This document shows positions 53,258-60,940 of a stretch of DNA of 64,000 bases, one piece after another (the stretch's first letter is position 1; each line of letters starts with the position of its first letter). A model generated the notes under the pieces. It was not told the DNA's origin and made no database searches. It worked only from the letters and a program-made list of their open reading frames with translations. The stretch covers positions 143,937 through 207,936 of the forward strand of contig NZ_MDJZ01000012.1 of NCBI RefSeq assembly GCF_002151125.1. Reading direction: 5' to 3'. A program made the translations under genes and the position numbers. Origin of the DNA: Clavibacter michiganensis (GTDB lineage: Bacteria; Actinomycetota; Actinomycetes; Actinomycetales; Microbacteriaceae).

Positions 53258-54280
53258 CTACTGGGCCGGAGCGGGCTGGGTGCCGAGGATGTCGACGACG
53301 AACACGATGGTGTCCGTGCCGCCGATGTCCTCGCCCTGGCCCTGGTCGCCGTAGCCGTCGGCGGGCGGGATGACCGCGATGACCTGCGAGCCGACCTTCT
53401 GTCCGACGAGCGCCTTGGTGAAGCCGGGGATGACGCCGCTCGTCTGGAACGAGACCGGCTTGCCGCCCTTGTCCCAGCTCGAGTCGAACACCTTCTTCGT
53501 GTTCCAGTTGATGCCCGTGTACTGCACCGTGACGCTGGCGCCGTCGGTGACCTCGGCGCCGTCGCCGACCTTGAGGTTCGCGATCTGCGTCTCGGTGGGC
53601 GGATCCTGGTCGGGGATGGTGATGGTGGGGGCCCCGTCGTCCGCCAGCGTGACCGTCGGGAAGCCCTCGGGTGCCGGCTGGTCGACGCCGTCGGCGCGGG
53701 TGGGGACCTGGCTCAGCACGTCGACCACGATGACGATGGGGTCGTCGGCGCCGAGGCCGAGCTGCGTGGCCTGGTCGGCGGCGAAGCCGTCGGCGGCGGG
53801 GACGACCGCGACGACGCGGGAGCCGACGGTGGTGCACTCGACCGCGCGGACGACGCCGGGGACGAGCGCGCTGTCGTCGAGCGTGGCCGGGAGCGGCGCG
53901 TCCGCGTTGTAGGCGAGCTGCGAGATGGCCTCGCCGGTGTTCCCGTTGTAGGCGGCGAGGGCGATGTTCGCCGTGGCGCCCGCGCCGACCTCTGCGCCGT
54001 CGCCCTCGGTGACGACCGTGCGCTCGGTGGTGTCCACCTGCAGCGGACCGTCGACCGTGACCTCGGGGGCCGTGCCGAAGTCGCCGGAGACCTTGACCGA
54101 CTTCGACGCGTCGCCCGACGGGGTGTCGATGCAGGACGCCCCCGCGGTGCGCGCGCCGGCCGTCGGGCTCGCGGACGGATCCGCGTCCGGGGTGCCGCTG
54201 CCGGAGCAGGCGGACAGCGCCAGGACGGCCGCCGCGGCCAGGGTGAGGGGGATGCGTCGCTTCACGTGAGTCGCTTTCAT
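53258..54280 (-). CDS. Lipoprotein with tandem FKBP-type PPIase domains
   Basis: A 340-aa extracytoplasmic protein with lipobox LSAC (C25). Two FKBP-like units follow. The second (about 240-335) has good motifs: [39 protein letters not shown] and IPPADGYGD. The first (about 95-195) is degenerate: VTVxYTG becomes [10 protein letters not shown], and the aromatic FDSSW is missing. The first is probably structural and the second the active prolyl isomerase, helping fold exported proteins. The ATG at 54280 has a weak ribosome binding site; a GTG five codons later is an alternative. Confidence 0.88.
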   Translation of the reverse strand: MKATHVKRRIPLTLAAAAVLALSACSGSGTPDADPSASPTAGARTAGASCIDTPSGDASKSVKVSGDFGTAPEVTVDGPLQVDTTERTVVTEGDGAEVGAGATANIALAAYNGNTGEAISQLAYNADAPLPATLDDSALVPGVVRAVECTTVGSRVVAVVPAADGFAADQATQLGLGADDPIVIVVDVLSQVPTRADGVDQPAPEGFPTVTLADDGAPTITIPDQDPPTETQIANLKVGDGAEVTDGASVTVQYTGINWNTKKVFDSSWDKGGKPVSFQTSGVIPGFTKALVGQKVGSQVIAVIPPADGYGDQGQGEDIGGTDTIVFVVDILGTQPAPAQ

Positions 54281-54368
54281 CGGCGCGCCGGACGCACCAG
54301 GTATGTGGGAGGGACCCGCACAGTCTGCCCGACCCTGCCGGGGGCCGCCTGACAGGGGTGGGAGACGG

Positions 54369-54875
54369 CTACGGGGATCCGGCGGCGGATCGGTCGTCCC
54401 CCGCGCCCGCGAGCACGGTCCGCGGCTCGTGGTGCACCGGGAAGGCGACGCTCGCGGCGATGAAGCACCGCTCGGACGCGCCCTGGTGGAGCGACGTGGC
54501 GAGCTCGACGTGCGCGGGATCCCGCACGGTGACGACGGGTCGCAGCGTGACCTCGACGAAGTGCCCGCCGCCGCCGTCCGTCTGCCGCATGGTGCCGGTG
54601 GGCTCGTCGCTGTAGCCCACGACGACGACGCCCGCCGCCGCGGCCGCGTGCAGGTAGCTGAGCAGGTGGCACTGCGCGAGCGCGGAGATGAGGGTCTCCT
54701 CCGGGTTCCAGCGGTCGGCGTCGCCGCGGAAGGGGCGGTCGGCGGATCCGAGGAGGTCGGGCTTGCCAGTGGCGCGGACCACGTGGTCGCGGCCGTAGGA
54801 GCGGTGGTCGGACGTGCCGGATCCGCGGTCGCCCGTCCACTCGAGGGACAGGGCGTACCGGTGCTCGATCTGCAT
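54369..54875 (-). CDS. OsmC/Ohr-family protein
   Basis: A 168-aa protein of the OsmC fold. The two redox cysteines are present: C69 in LAQCHLLSYL and C137 in ERCFIAA. The N-terminal NPEETLISALAQCH is the family signature. Members reduce organic hydroperoxides with thiols; this one is closest to the YhfA/OsmC-like group, so the exact substrate is uncertain. The ATG at 54875 has a TAGCGT -10 box 6 nt upstream and no Shine-Dalgarno. Confidence 0.86.
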   Translation of the reverse strand: MQIEHRYALSLEWTGDRGSGTSDHRSYGRDHVVRATGKPDLLGSADRPFRGDADRWNPEETLISALAQCHLLSYLHAAAAAGVVVVGYSDEPTGTMRQTDGGGGHFVEVTLRPVVTVRDPAHVELATSLHQGASERCFIAASVAFPVHHEPRTVLAGAGDDRSAAGSP

Positions 54876-54881
54876 GGGTTC

Positions 54882-54887
54882 ACGCTA
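54882..54887 (-). promoter_or_regulatory. -10 box, leaderless promoter of OsmC-like gene
   Basis: The minus strand reads TAGCGT, 6 nt before the ATG at 54875. Confidence 0.6.
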
Positions 54888-54931
54888 GCGAACGCGGACG
54901 CCGCCCTCTCGGATCCCCGTGCCCGCGCGGG

Positions 54932-54937
54932 TAGGCT
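54932..54937 (+). promoter_or_regulatory. -10 box of gabT operon
   Basis: TAGGCT, then 9 nt to the ATG at 54947. The transcript would have only 2-3 leader bases. Confidence 0.52.
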
Positions 54938-54946
54938 CGCCGGATC

Positions 54947-56362
54947 ATGACAGACACCCTGGACTCCGCCCTCGTCGGCACTCCTGCCGGCTCCGCCTCC
55001 CCCTCCCCCGCCGCGTCCGCCCGCGACGCGCGCCCGCAGGTGCCGCAGGAGCGACGCATCGTGACGGAGATCCCGGGGCCGCTCTCCCGCGAGCTGCACG
55101 AGCGCCGGAAGCGCGTGGTGCCGCCCGGCGTCTCCTCCCTCCTGCCCGTGTACGTCTCCCGCGCGCACGGCGCGATCGTGGAGGACGTGGACGGCAACCG
55201 CTTCATCGACCTGGGCGCCGGCATCGGCGTCACCACCGTCGGCCACACCCGGCAGGAGGTGGTGGACGCGGCGACCGCGCAGCTCGGCGACGTGATCCAC
55301 ACCCTCTTCACCGTGACCCCGTACGAGGAGTACGTGCGCGTGGCGGAGCTGCTCGCGGAGCACACGCCCGGCACGCACGAGAAGCGCACGGTGCTCGTGA
55401 ACTCGGGCGCGGAGGCCGTGGAGAACGGCGTGAAGATCGCGCGCAAGCACACGGGCCGCCGCGCGGTCGCGGTGCTCGACCACGGCTACCACGGCCGCAC
55501 GAACCTCACGATGGCGATGAACTACAAGGCGTCGCCCTACGGCACCGGCTTCGGGCCCTTCGCCGGCGACGTGTACCACGCGCCGAGCTCCTACCCGTAT
55601 CACGACGGGCTCTCGGGCGCCGAGGCCGCGGCCCGCACCATCTCGTACCTCGAGAAGCGGATCGGCGCGACCGACCTCGCGTGCGTGGTCGCCGAGCCCA
55701 TCCAGGGCGAGGGCGGCTTCATGGTGCCCGCCGACGGGTTCCTGCCCGCGCTCCAGGAGTGGTGCACGGCGAACGGCGTCGTGTTCATCGCGGACGAGAT
55801 CCAGTCGGGTCTCGCGCGCACGGGCCGCTTCTTCGCGAGCGAGCACCTCGGCCTCGTGCCGGACCTCGTGCTCACCGCCAAGGGCATCGCCGGCGGCCTG
55901 CCGCTCGCCGGCGTGACCGGCCGCGCCGAGATCATGGACTCCGCGCTGCCCGGCGGGCTCGGCGGCACGTTCGGCGGCAACCCCGTGGCCGCGGCCGCCG
56001 CGGTGGCCGTGTTCGAGGCCATCGAGACGCACGGGCTGCTCGACGAGGCGACGCGCATCGGCGACCAGCTGCACCACGCGCTCGCGGACCTGCAGGAGGA
56101 GCACGACATCATCGGCGACGTGCGCGGCATCGGCGCGATGGTGGCCATCGAGCTCGTGCAGCCGGGCACCGGATCCACCACGAAGGAGCCGAACGCGGAC
56201 GCGGTCTCGGCCATCGCGGCGTACTGCCACGCGCACGGGGTGATCATCCTCACGGCCGGCACGTACGGGAACGTGCTGCGCTTCCTGCCGAGCCTCGCGA
56301 TCTCCGAGGAGCTGCTCGACGACGCCCTCGGCGTGATCGCCGACGCGTTCCGGGCGCTCTGA
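54947..56362 (+). CDS. gabT: 4-aminobutyrate aminotransferase
   Basis: A 471-aa class III PLP enzyme that moves the amino group of GABA to 2-oxoglutarate. The PLP lysine is K312 (LTAKGIAGGLPL), the cofactor Asp is in ADEIQSGLARTG, and the phosphate-binding segment NSGAEAVENG is typical. The first 40 residues are Ala/Ser-rich. Other omega-aminotransferases are possible, but GGTFGGNPVAAAAA and length favour GabT. It overlaps the asparaginase gene by one base, forming an amino-acid catabolic pair. Confidence 0.9.
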   Translation: MTDTLDSALVGTPAGSASPSPAASARDARPQVPQERRIVTEIPGPLSRELHERRKRVVPPGVSSLLPVYVSRAHGAIVEDVDGNRFIDLGAGIGVTTVGHTRQEVVDAATAQLGDVIHTLFTVTPYEEYVRVAELLAEHTPGTHEKRTVLVNSGAEAVENGVKIARKHTGRRAVAVLDHGYHGRTNLTMAMNYKASPYGTGFGPFAGDVYHAPSSYPYHDGLSGAEAAARTISYLEKRIGATDLACVVAEPIQGEGGFMVPADGFLPALQEWCTANGVVFIADEIQSGLARTGRFFASEHLGLVPDLVLTAKGIAGGLPLAGVTGRAEIMDSALPGGLGGTFGGNPVAAAAAVAVFEAIETHGLLDEATRIGDQLHHALADLQEEHDIIGDVRGIGAMVAIELVQPGTGSTTKEPNADAVSAIAAYCHAHGVIILTAGTYGNVLRFLPSLAISEELLDDALGVIADAFRAL

Positions 56363-57372
56363 TGGGGACGACCGTCGAGACGATCCCTGTGCAGGGCGCC
56401 GTGGAGCTCGCGGTGCTCGAGCGCAGCGGCTTCGTGGAGTCCCGCCACATCGGCGCGGCCGTGGTGCTCTCGCCCGCGGGCGAGGTGCTGCGCGAGGTCG
56501 GGGACGCGACGACGCCCGTCTTCCCGCGCTCCAGCATGAAGCCGTTCCAGGCGCTCGCGGTGCTGGCGAGCGGCGCGGAGCTCACCGAGGAGGAGCACGT
56601 GCTCGCCACGGCCAGCCACGCGGCGACCGCGCGTCACGTGGCGGTCGTGCGGGGGATCCTCGCGAAGGCCGGGCTCGACGAGTCCGCCCTCCGCTGCCCC
56701 GCGGACTGGCCGCTCGACCGGGCCGCGCGCGACGAGCTCGTGCGCGCCGGGATCCCCGCGTCCCCCGTCTACATGAACTGCTCCGGCAAGCACGCCGCGA
56801 TGCTGCTGGCCTGCGTGACCAACGGGTGGTCGACCGACGACTACCTGCACCCGGACCACCCCCTGCAGGTGCGGATCCGCGACGTGGTCGAGCGCTTCAC
56901 GGGCGAGCGGATCGCGACCACGGGCGTCGACGGCTGCGGCGCGCCCGTGCACGCAATGTCGCTCACGGCGCTCGCGCGCGGGATCCACCGCATCGCGACC
57001 TCCGCGCCCGGCTCGCCGTTCGCGCTGTACCGGCACGCGGCGGCGCTGACCGCCGCGGTGCGCGCCGAGGGCTGGGCGATCGACGGGCCCGGCCGCGCGA
57101 ACACCGTCGTGATCGAGCGGCTCGGGCTGTTCGCCAAGGGCGGGGCCGAGGGGATCATGATCATGACCGCGCCCGACGGGACGACCGTGGCATCGAAGAC
57201 GCTCGACGGCAGCCTCCGGGCCTCCACGATCGTCGCGCTCGAGCTGCTCGCCGAGGCGGGCGCGATCACGCGGGACGACGTCGAGCGCGTGCGTCCCGAG
57301 CTCGACCTCGCGGTGCTCGGCGGCGGCGTGCCGGTGGGCGAGATCCGGGTGTCGCCGGCGCTCATCGGCTGA
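56362..57372 (+). CDS. Asparaginase_II (PF06089) family L-asparaginase
   Basis: A 336-aa enzyme of the Rhizobium-type asparaginase family, unrelated to E. coli AnsA/AnsB. The family markers are RSSMKPFQAL (S57-x2-K60, the proposed catalytic pair), NCSGKHAAMLLAC and VDGCGAPVHAM. It would hydrolyse asparagine to aspartate and ammonia. It starts in TGATG overlap with gabT. The last 11 bases overlap the 3' end of the FtsK-like gene on the other strand. Confidence 0.9.
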   Translation: MGTTVETIPVQGAVELAVLERSGFVESRHIGAAVVLSPAGEVLREVGDATTPVFPRSSMKPFQALAVLASGAELTEEEHVLATASHAATARHVAVVRGILAKAGLDESALRCPADWPLDRAARDELVRAGIPASPVYMNCSGKHAAMLLACVTNGWSTDDYLHPDHPLQVRIRDVVERFTGERIATTGVDGCGAPVHAMSLTALARGIHRIATSAPGSPFALYRHAAALTAAVRAEGWAIDGPGRANTVVIERLGLFAKGGAEGIMIMTAPDGTTVASKTLDGSLRASTIVALELLAEAGAITRDDVERVRPELDLAVLGGGVPVGEIRVSPALIG

Positions 57373-60300
57373 CCCCGGCGTCCTGCCGGCGCCGCGGTGG
57401 GTCCGCGGGGGCGGGCGGCTCCGCGGGGGCGCGCGTGCCCTCGCGGGCGGGCGTGCCCGCGGGCATCGACGGCGGCGGCCCCGGCGTGACGGGCGGCCAG
57501 GAGCAGCGGCGCACGTCGCCGTCGGGGGTGACGAGCCAGGCCCTCCCCGGGACGGCGGCGAGGGGCGGCGGCACCGCACGGACGCGGAGCAGCGTGCGCG
57601 CGTCCCGCGGGGTGCAGCCCTCCAGGATGACCCGGCCTGTGCGGCGGAGGTCCGCGAGGAGCGGACCGCGCACCAGCCATGCGTCGGGATCCCCGACCAC
57701 GACCGGGAGGCGCGTCGTGGCGGCGCCGTCGCACGCGTCCGGGCCCGCGGCCGGGGCTCGTGTCGCGCCGACGTCCGCGGACGCGGGGAGCGGCTGATCC
57801 GCCGACCAGCCCGGCGGGATCCGGGTGGCGTCCACAGCGTCGACGCCGGCCTCCCGGAGGCGCGCGACCGCGGCGACCGGCGACGGCGTCACGAGCGCAT
57901 GGACCGCGTCGGCCGCGAGGACGGCGCGGGGCGCGGGATCCGCGCGGCTCGACGGGCTCGGCTCCTGGGGCCACCGGGCACGCGCGGCCGCGGCTGACAG
58001 CGTGGGCTCGGGCTCGGGCGGCAGCGCCACCTGGATCCGCTCGCCGCGCCACTCCCCCGCACCGGGTCTCGCGCGGGCGTCGAAGAGGCGGCTCTCGCCG
58101 CCCGCCAGCACGTGCTCCTGCGCGGTCGGGAGCGGGAGGACGACAGGCGGGCCCGCAGCGGCCGCCAGCACCTGGAGCGGCCCGCCCGCACGACGCCCGG
58201 AGGCGGCGAGCGCCACGCCGGCCCCCGGCCCCTCGCGCACGATGACGGAAACCCGCTCGAGCAGGGCGGCCTGGTGGTCGGGCTCCAGGCGGGAGACGGC
58301 GACGTCGAGGTCGTCGGCGAGCACGAGGAGGGGACCGCGCCGGCCGCGCGGAGCGCGGATGCGGGCCGTGGCGGCGTCGATCGCGTCCCAGCACCCCTCG
58401 GCGTCCGACGGCGCGTGCAGCACCTCGACCCCAGCGGCGGCGGCGGACGCCCCGATCGTGCGCAGGCACGTGCTGCGGCCGGATCCCGGACCGCCTACGA
58501 CGAGCAGATGGCCGTCGGCCGCCGGGCACCACACGGCCGTCGCCCGCCGCTGCTCGGCGGGCAGGTCGACGAGGGCGAACGGGAGGGCCGGCGCGCCGAC
58601 GGAGGGGCCCGCGGATCCGTGCCGGAGGAGGGACGGCACCGCGGCGAGGTCCGCGAACGGGACGGCGGCCGGCAGCGGATCCAGCCAGGGGCGCCGCACG
58701 GGAGCGGTCGTCGCGCGGGCGGCGGCGACGCGGGCGAGGTCGTCCGACGTCGTGACCGCCACCTGGAGCGGACGCGCGGGCGCGCCGTGCGCACCCACGA
58801 GGCAGCGGCCCACGGGAGCGTCGGAGAGGCGGGCGGCCTCGACCGTGCCGAGGAGCGCGCGGCTGTCGGCCTCGTTGTTCACCCGGAGGGAGAGGCGGAG
58901 GTCGCAGTTGGCGAGCACCGCGTCGCGCACGACCCCGGCCGGGCGCTGGGTGCAGAGCACGAGGTGCATGCCGAGGGACCTGCCGCGGGCGGCGATGTCG
59001 GCCACGACCTCGTGCAGGCCGTCCTGGTCGGCGAGGAGGGCGGCCAGCTCGTCGACGACGATGACGAGCCGCGGCAGCACGCCCGCGGCGGCCGCGTCGT
59101 CGACGTCGCGGGCGCCCGCCGCGCGGAGGACGCGCTCGCGGTGCCGGATCTCCGCCCGCAGGCTCTCCAGCGCCCGGCGCGCGCCCTGCCCGTCGAGGTC
59201 GGTGACGAGGCCGACGGCATGCGGCAGGACGAGCAGCGGGTCGAAGGCCGCGCCGCCCTTGAAGTCCACGAGGAGCACGGTGACCTCCTCGGGCGGATGC
59301 GCGGCGGCGAGCGCCGCCATCCACGTGACGAGGAGCTCGCTCTTGCCGCTGCCGGTGGTGCCGGCGACCACCGCGTGCGGGCCGTCCGCCACGAGGTCCA
59401 CCGTGACGGGACCCGCGTGCCCCAGGCCGATGACCGCCTCCAGCGTGCGCGGACGGCGGGTGCGCGGGCCGTCGTCCCCGGCGGGGCCGGCCGGACCGAC
59501 CTCGCCGCCGACCGGGGACCTGTGCCCGGGCGTCGACGGACCGCGGCCGCGCTCGACCGGCAGCGCCGAGAAGGGCACGCGCGACGGCAGCGGCGTCCGT
59601 GCCGCCGCGAGCCCGCGACGCCGCGCGAGGTCGGCGAGCTCGTCCGCCAGGCGCTCCACCTCCGTGAGCGAGACGAGGTCGGGCCGCACGAGACCGGTGC
59701 GGGTGAGGCACGGCGACGGCACCCCGTCGCCGTCCGCCTCGGTCGGGAGCGCGGGCGCGACGGGCTCCGCGGAGCGCCGGGCGGCGAGGGCGTCCGCGGC
59801 GCCCGGCGGGGCGTCGGCCGTGAGGATCCGCGCCGTGCCCGGGGTGCGGACGTCGAGCACCGTGCGGCACGCGGCCGGGAGCGACTCGATCCTCGGGGCC
59901 GTCGCGAGCACGACCTCCCGCGCGCCGAGCACGAGGCGGATCGACGAGGCGCCCGGTTCCCCCGGCGCGGCGCCGGCGCTGTCACCCGCACCGGCACCGG
60001 CCGGGCCGGCCGCGCCCGGTCGCTCCTCGCGGAGCCCCTCCGCGGCGTGCGGGAGGCGTTCGAGCCAGTCCCACTGGGGCCCGGGCGGGCGGGACGCGAT
60101 GCGGAGGTCGTCCGGCGGGAGGGCGTGTACGAGCTGCACGACGACGCCGCGGAGCACGGGCGCGACGAGGGCGGGAGCACCGCGCAGCCCGAGGCCGCCC
60201 GTGGCGGAGACGAGGACGGGCGCGTCCGGGATCCAGCGGACGAGATCCGCCCACCGCGCGGGACCGTGCGCCGACGTGAGGGCATCCGGCGACGCCGCCG

Positions 60301-60850
60301 CCCGGGGGTCGGCGCCACGAGCACGACGCGCGCGCCAGGGCGGGGCGCACCGGAGCAGGTGGCGGCGGAGCGGGCCGCCGACGTCGCCCTCGGCGGCGTC
60401 CGGCACCCGGGCGTCCGCGTCTCCGCGCCAGACCATGCCGCTCGGCACGTCGCCCGTGCCGAGGGCGACCGGGGGCGCGCCGCCGCCCGGATCCGCCCGC
60501 CAGAGGAGCGCGGGGTTCGCGCTGCCGTCGAGGATCTCGCGGGCGGACGGCGCCCGGGACCGCAGGGCGGTGCGGGCGGCGGCGACGCGGGCCCGCACCT
60601 CCGCGTGCAGGCGCTCCACCGCCGCACGGGACTCGCGCGCCGCGCGGCGGGCCGACCGCCGACCGGAGATGCGCTGATCCGCGACGCCCGCGACCGCGAC
60701 CACGGGCCCGAGCGCCGCGAACAGCAGCGCGTAGGGCGACCGCGTGACGGCCCAGACCGCGACGCTGACGACGAGCGGCGCGGCGACGCCGAGGACGGGG
60801 AACGGCGGCGGCGGGGCGGGCGCGGGCGACGGGGGCGGGGAGATGTCCAC
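57362..60850 (-). CDS. FtsK/SpoIIIE-type ATPase (EccC/EssC-like)
   Basis: A 1162-aa membrane ATPase. Two transmembrane helices lie near 17-58. After a variable Ala/Pro-rich region comes ATPase 1, with Walker A GTTGSGKS near 494-502 and Walker B VIVVDELAALLAD near 594. ATPase 2 has GGPGSGRS near 784-790, in which the Walker A lysine is Arg, so it may be inactive. A degenerate third module may follow. The layout is that of EccC-type type VII secretion motors rather than the DNA translocase FtsK, which has a gamma domain not seen here. No WXG100 gene is in the window. It follows the TgpA-like gene by 90 bp. Confidence 0.85.
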   Translation of the reverse strand: MDISPPPSPAPAPPPPFPVLGVAAPLVVSVAVWAVTRSPYALLFAALGPVVAVAGVADQRISGRRSARRAARESRAAVERLHAEVRARVAAARTALRSRAPSAREILDGSANPALLWRADPGGGAPPVALGTGDVPSGMVWRGDADARVPDAAEGDVGGPLRRHLLRCAPPWRARRARGADPRAAASPDALTSAHGPARWADLVRWIPDAPVLVSATGGLGLRGAPALVAPVLRGVVVQLVHALPPDDLRIASRPPGPQWDWLERLPHAAEGLREERPGAAGPAGAGAGDSAGAAPGEPGASSIRLVLGAREVVLATAPRIESLPAACRTVLDVRTPGTARILTADAPPGAADALAARRSAEPVAPALPTEADGDGVPSPCLTRTGLVRPDLVSLTEVERLADELADLARRRGLAAARTPLPSRVPFSALPVERGRGPSTPGHRSPVGGEVGPAGPAGDDGPRTRRPRTLEAVIGLGHAGPVTVDLVADGPHAVVAGTTGSGKSELLVTWMAALAAAHPPEEVTVLLVDFKGGAAFDPLLVLPHAVGLVTDLDGQGARRALESLRAEIRHRERVLRAAGARDVDDAAAAGVLPRLVIVVDELAALLADQDGLHEVVADIAARGRSLGMHLVLCTQRPAGVVRDAVLANCDLRLSLRVNNEADSRALLGTVEAARLSDAPVGRCLVGAHGAPARPLQVAVTTSDDLARVAAARATTAPVRRPWLDPLPAAVPFADLAAVPSLLRHGSAGPSVGAPALPFALVDLPAEQRRATAVWCPAADGHLLVVGGPGSGRSTCLRTIGASAAAAGVEVLHAPSDAEGCWDAIDAATARIRAPRGRRGPLLVLADDLDVAVSRLEPDHQAALLERVSVIVREGPGAGVALAASGRRAGGPLQVLAAAAGPPVVLPLPTAQEHVLAGGESRLFDARARPGAGEWRGERIQVALPPEPEPTLSAAAARARWPQEPSPSSRADPAPRAVLAADAVHALVTPSPVAAVARLREAGVDAVDATRIPPGWSADQPLPASADVGATRAPAAGPDACDGAATTRLPVVVGDPDAWLVRGPLLADLRRTGRVILEGCTPRDARTLLRVRAVPPPLAAVPGRAWLVTPDGDVRRCSWPPVTPGPPPSMPAGTPAREGTRAPAEPPAPADPPRRRQDAGVSR

Positions 60851-60940
60851 GGCGCGAGGACACCAGGTGCGGGACGGCGCGACGGCACGGCGGCCGCGCG
60901 TCGTGGAGGGAGGGGGCGACGGGATCCTGGGGAGGGGCCG

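Noticed and set aside
57362..60850. Chromosome-segregation FtsK
   Set aside because: The C-terminal gamma winged-helix and four-helix N-terminal membrane domain of FtsK are not seen; tandem ATPase modules and two helices fit EccC/EssC better.
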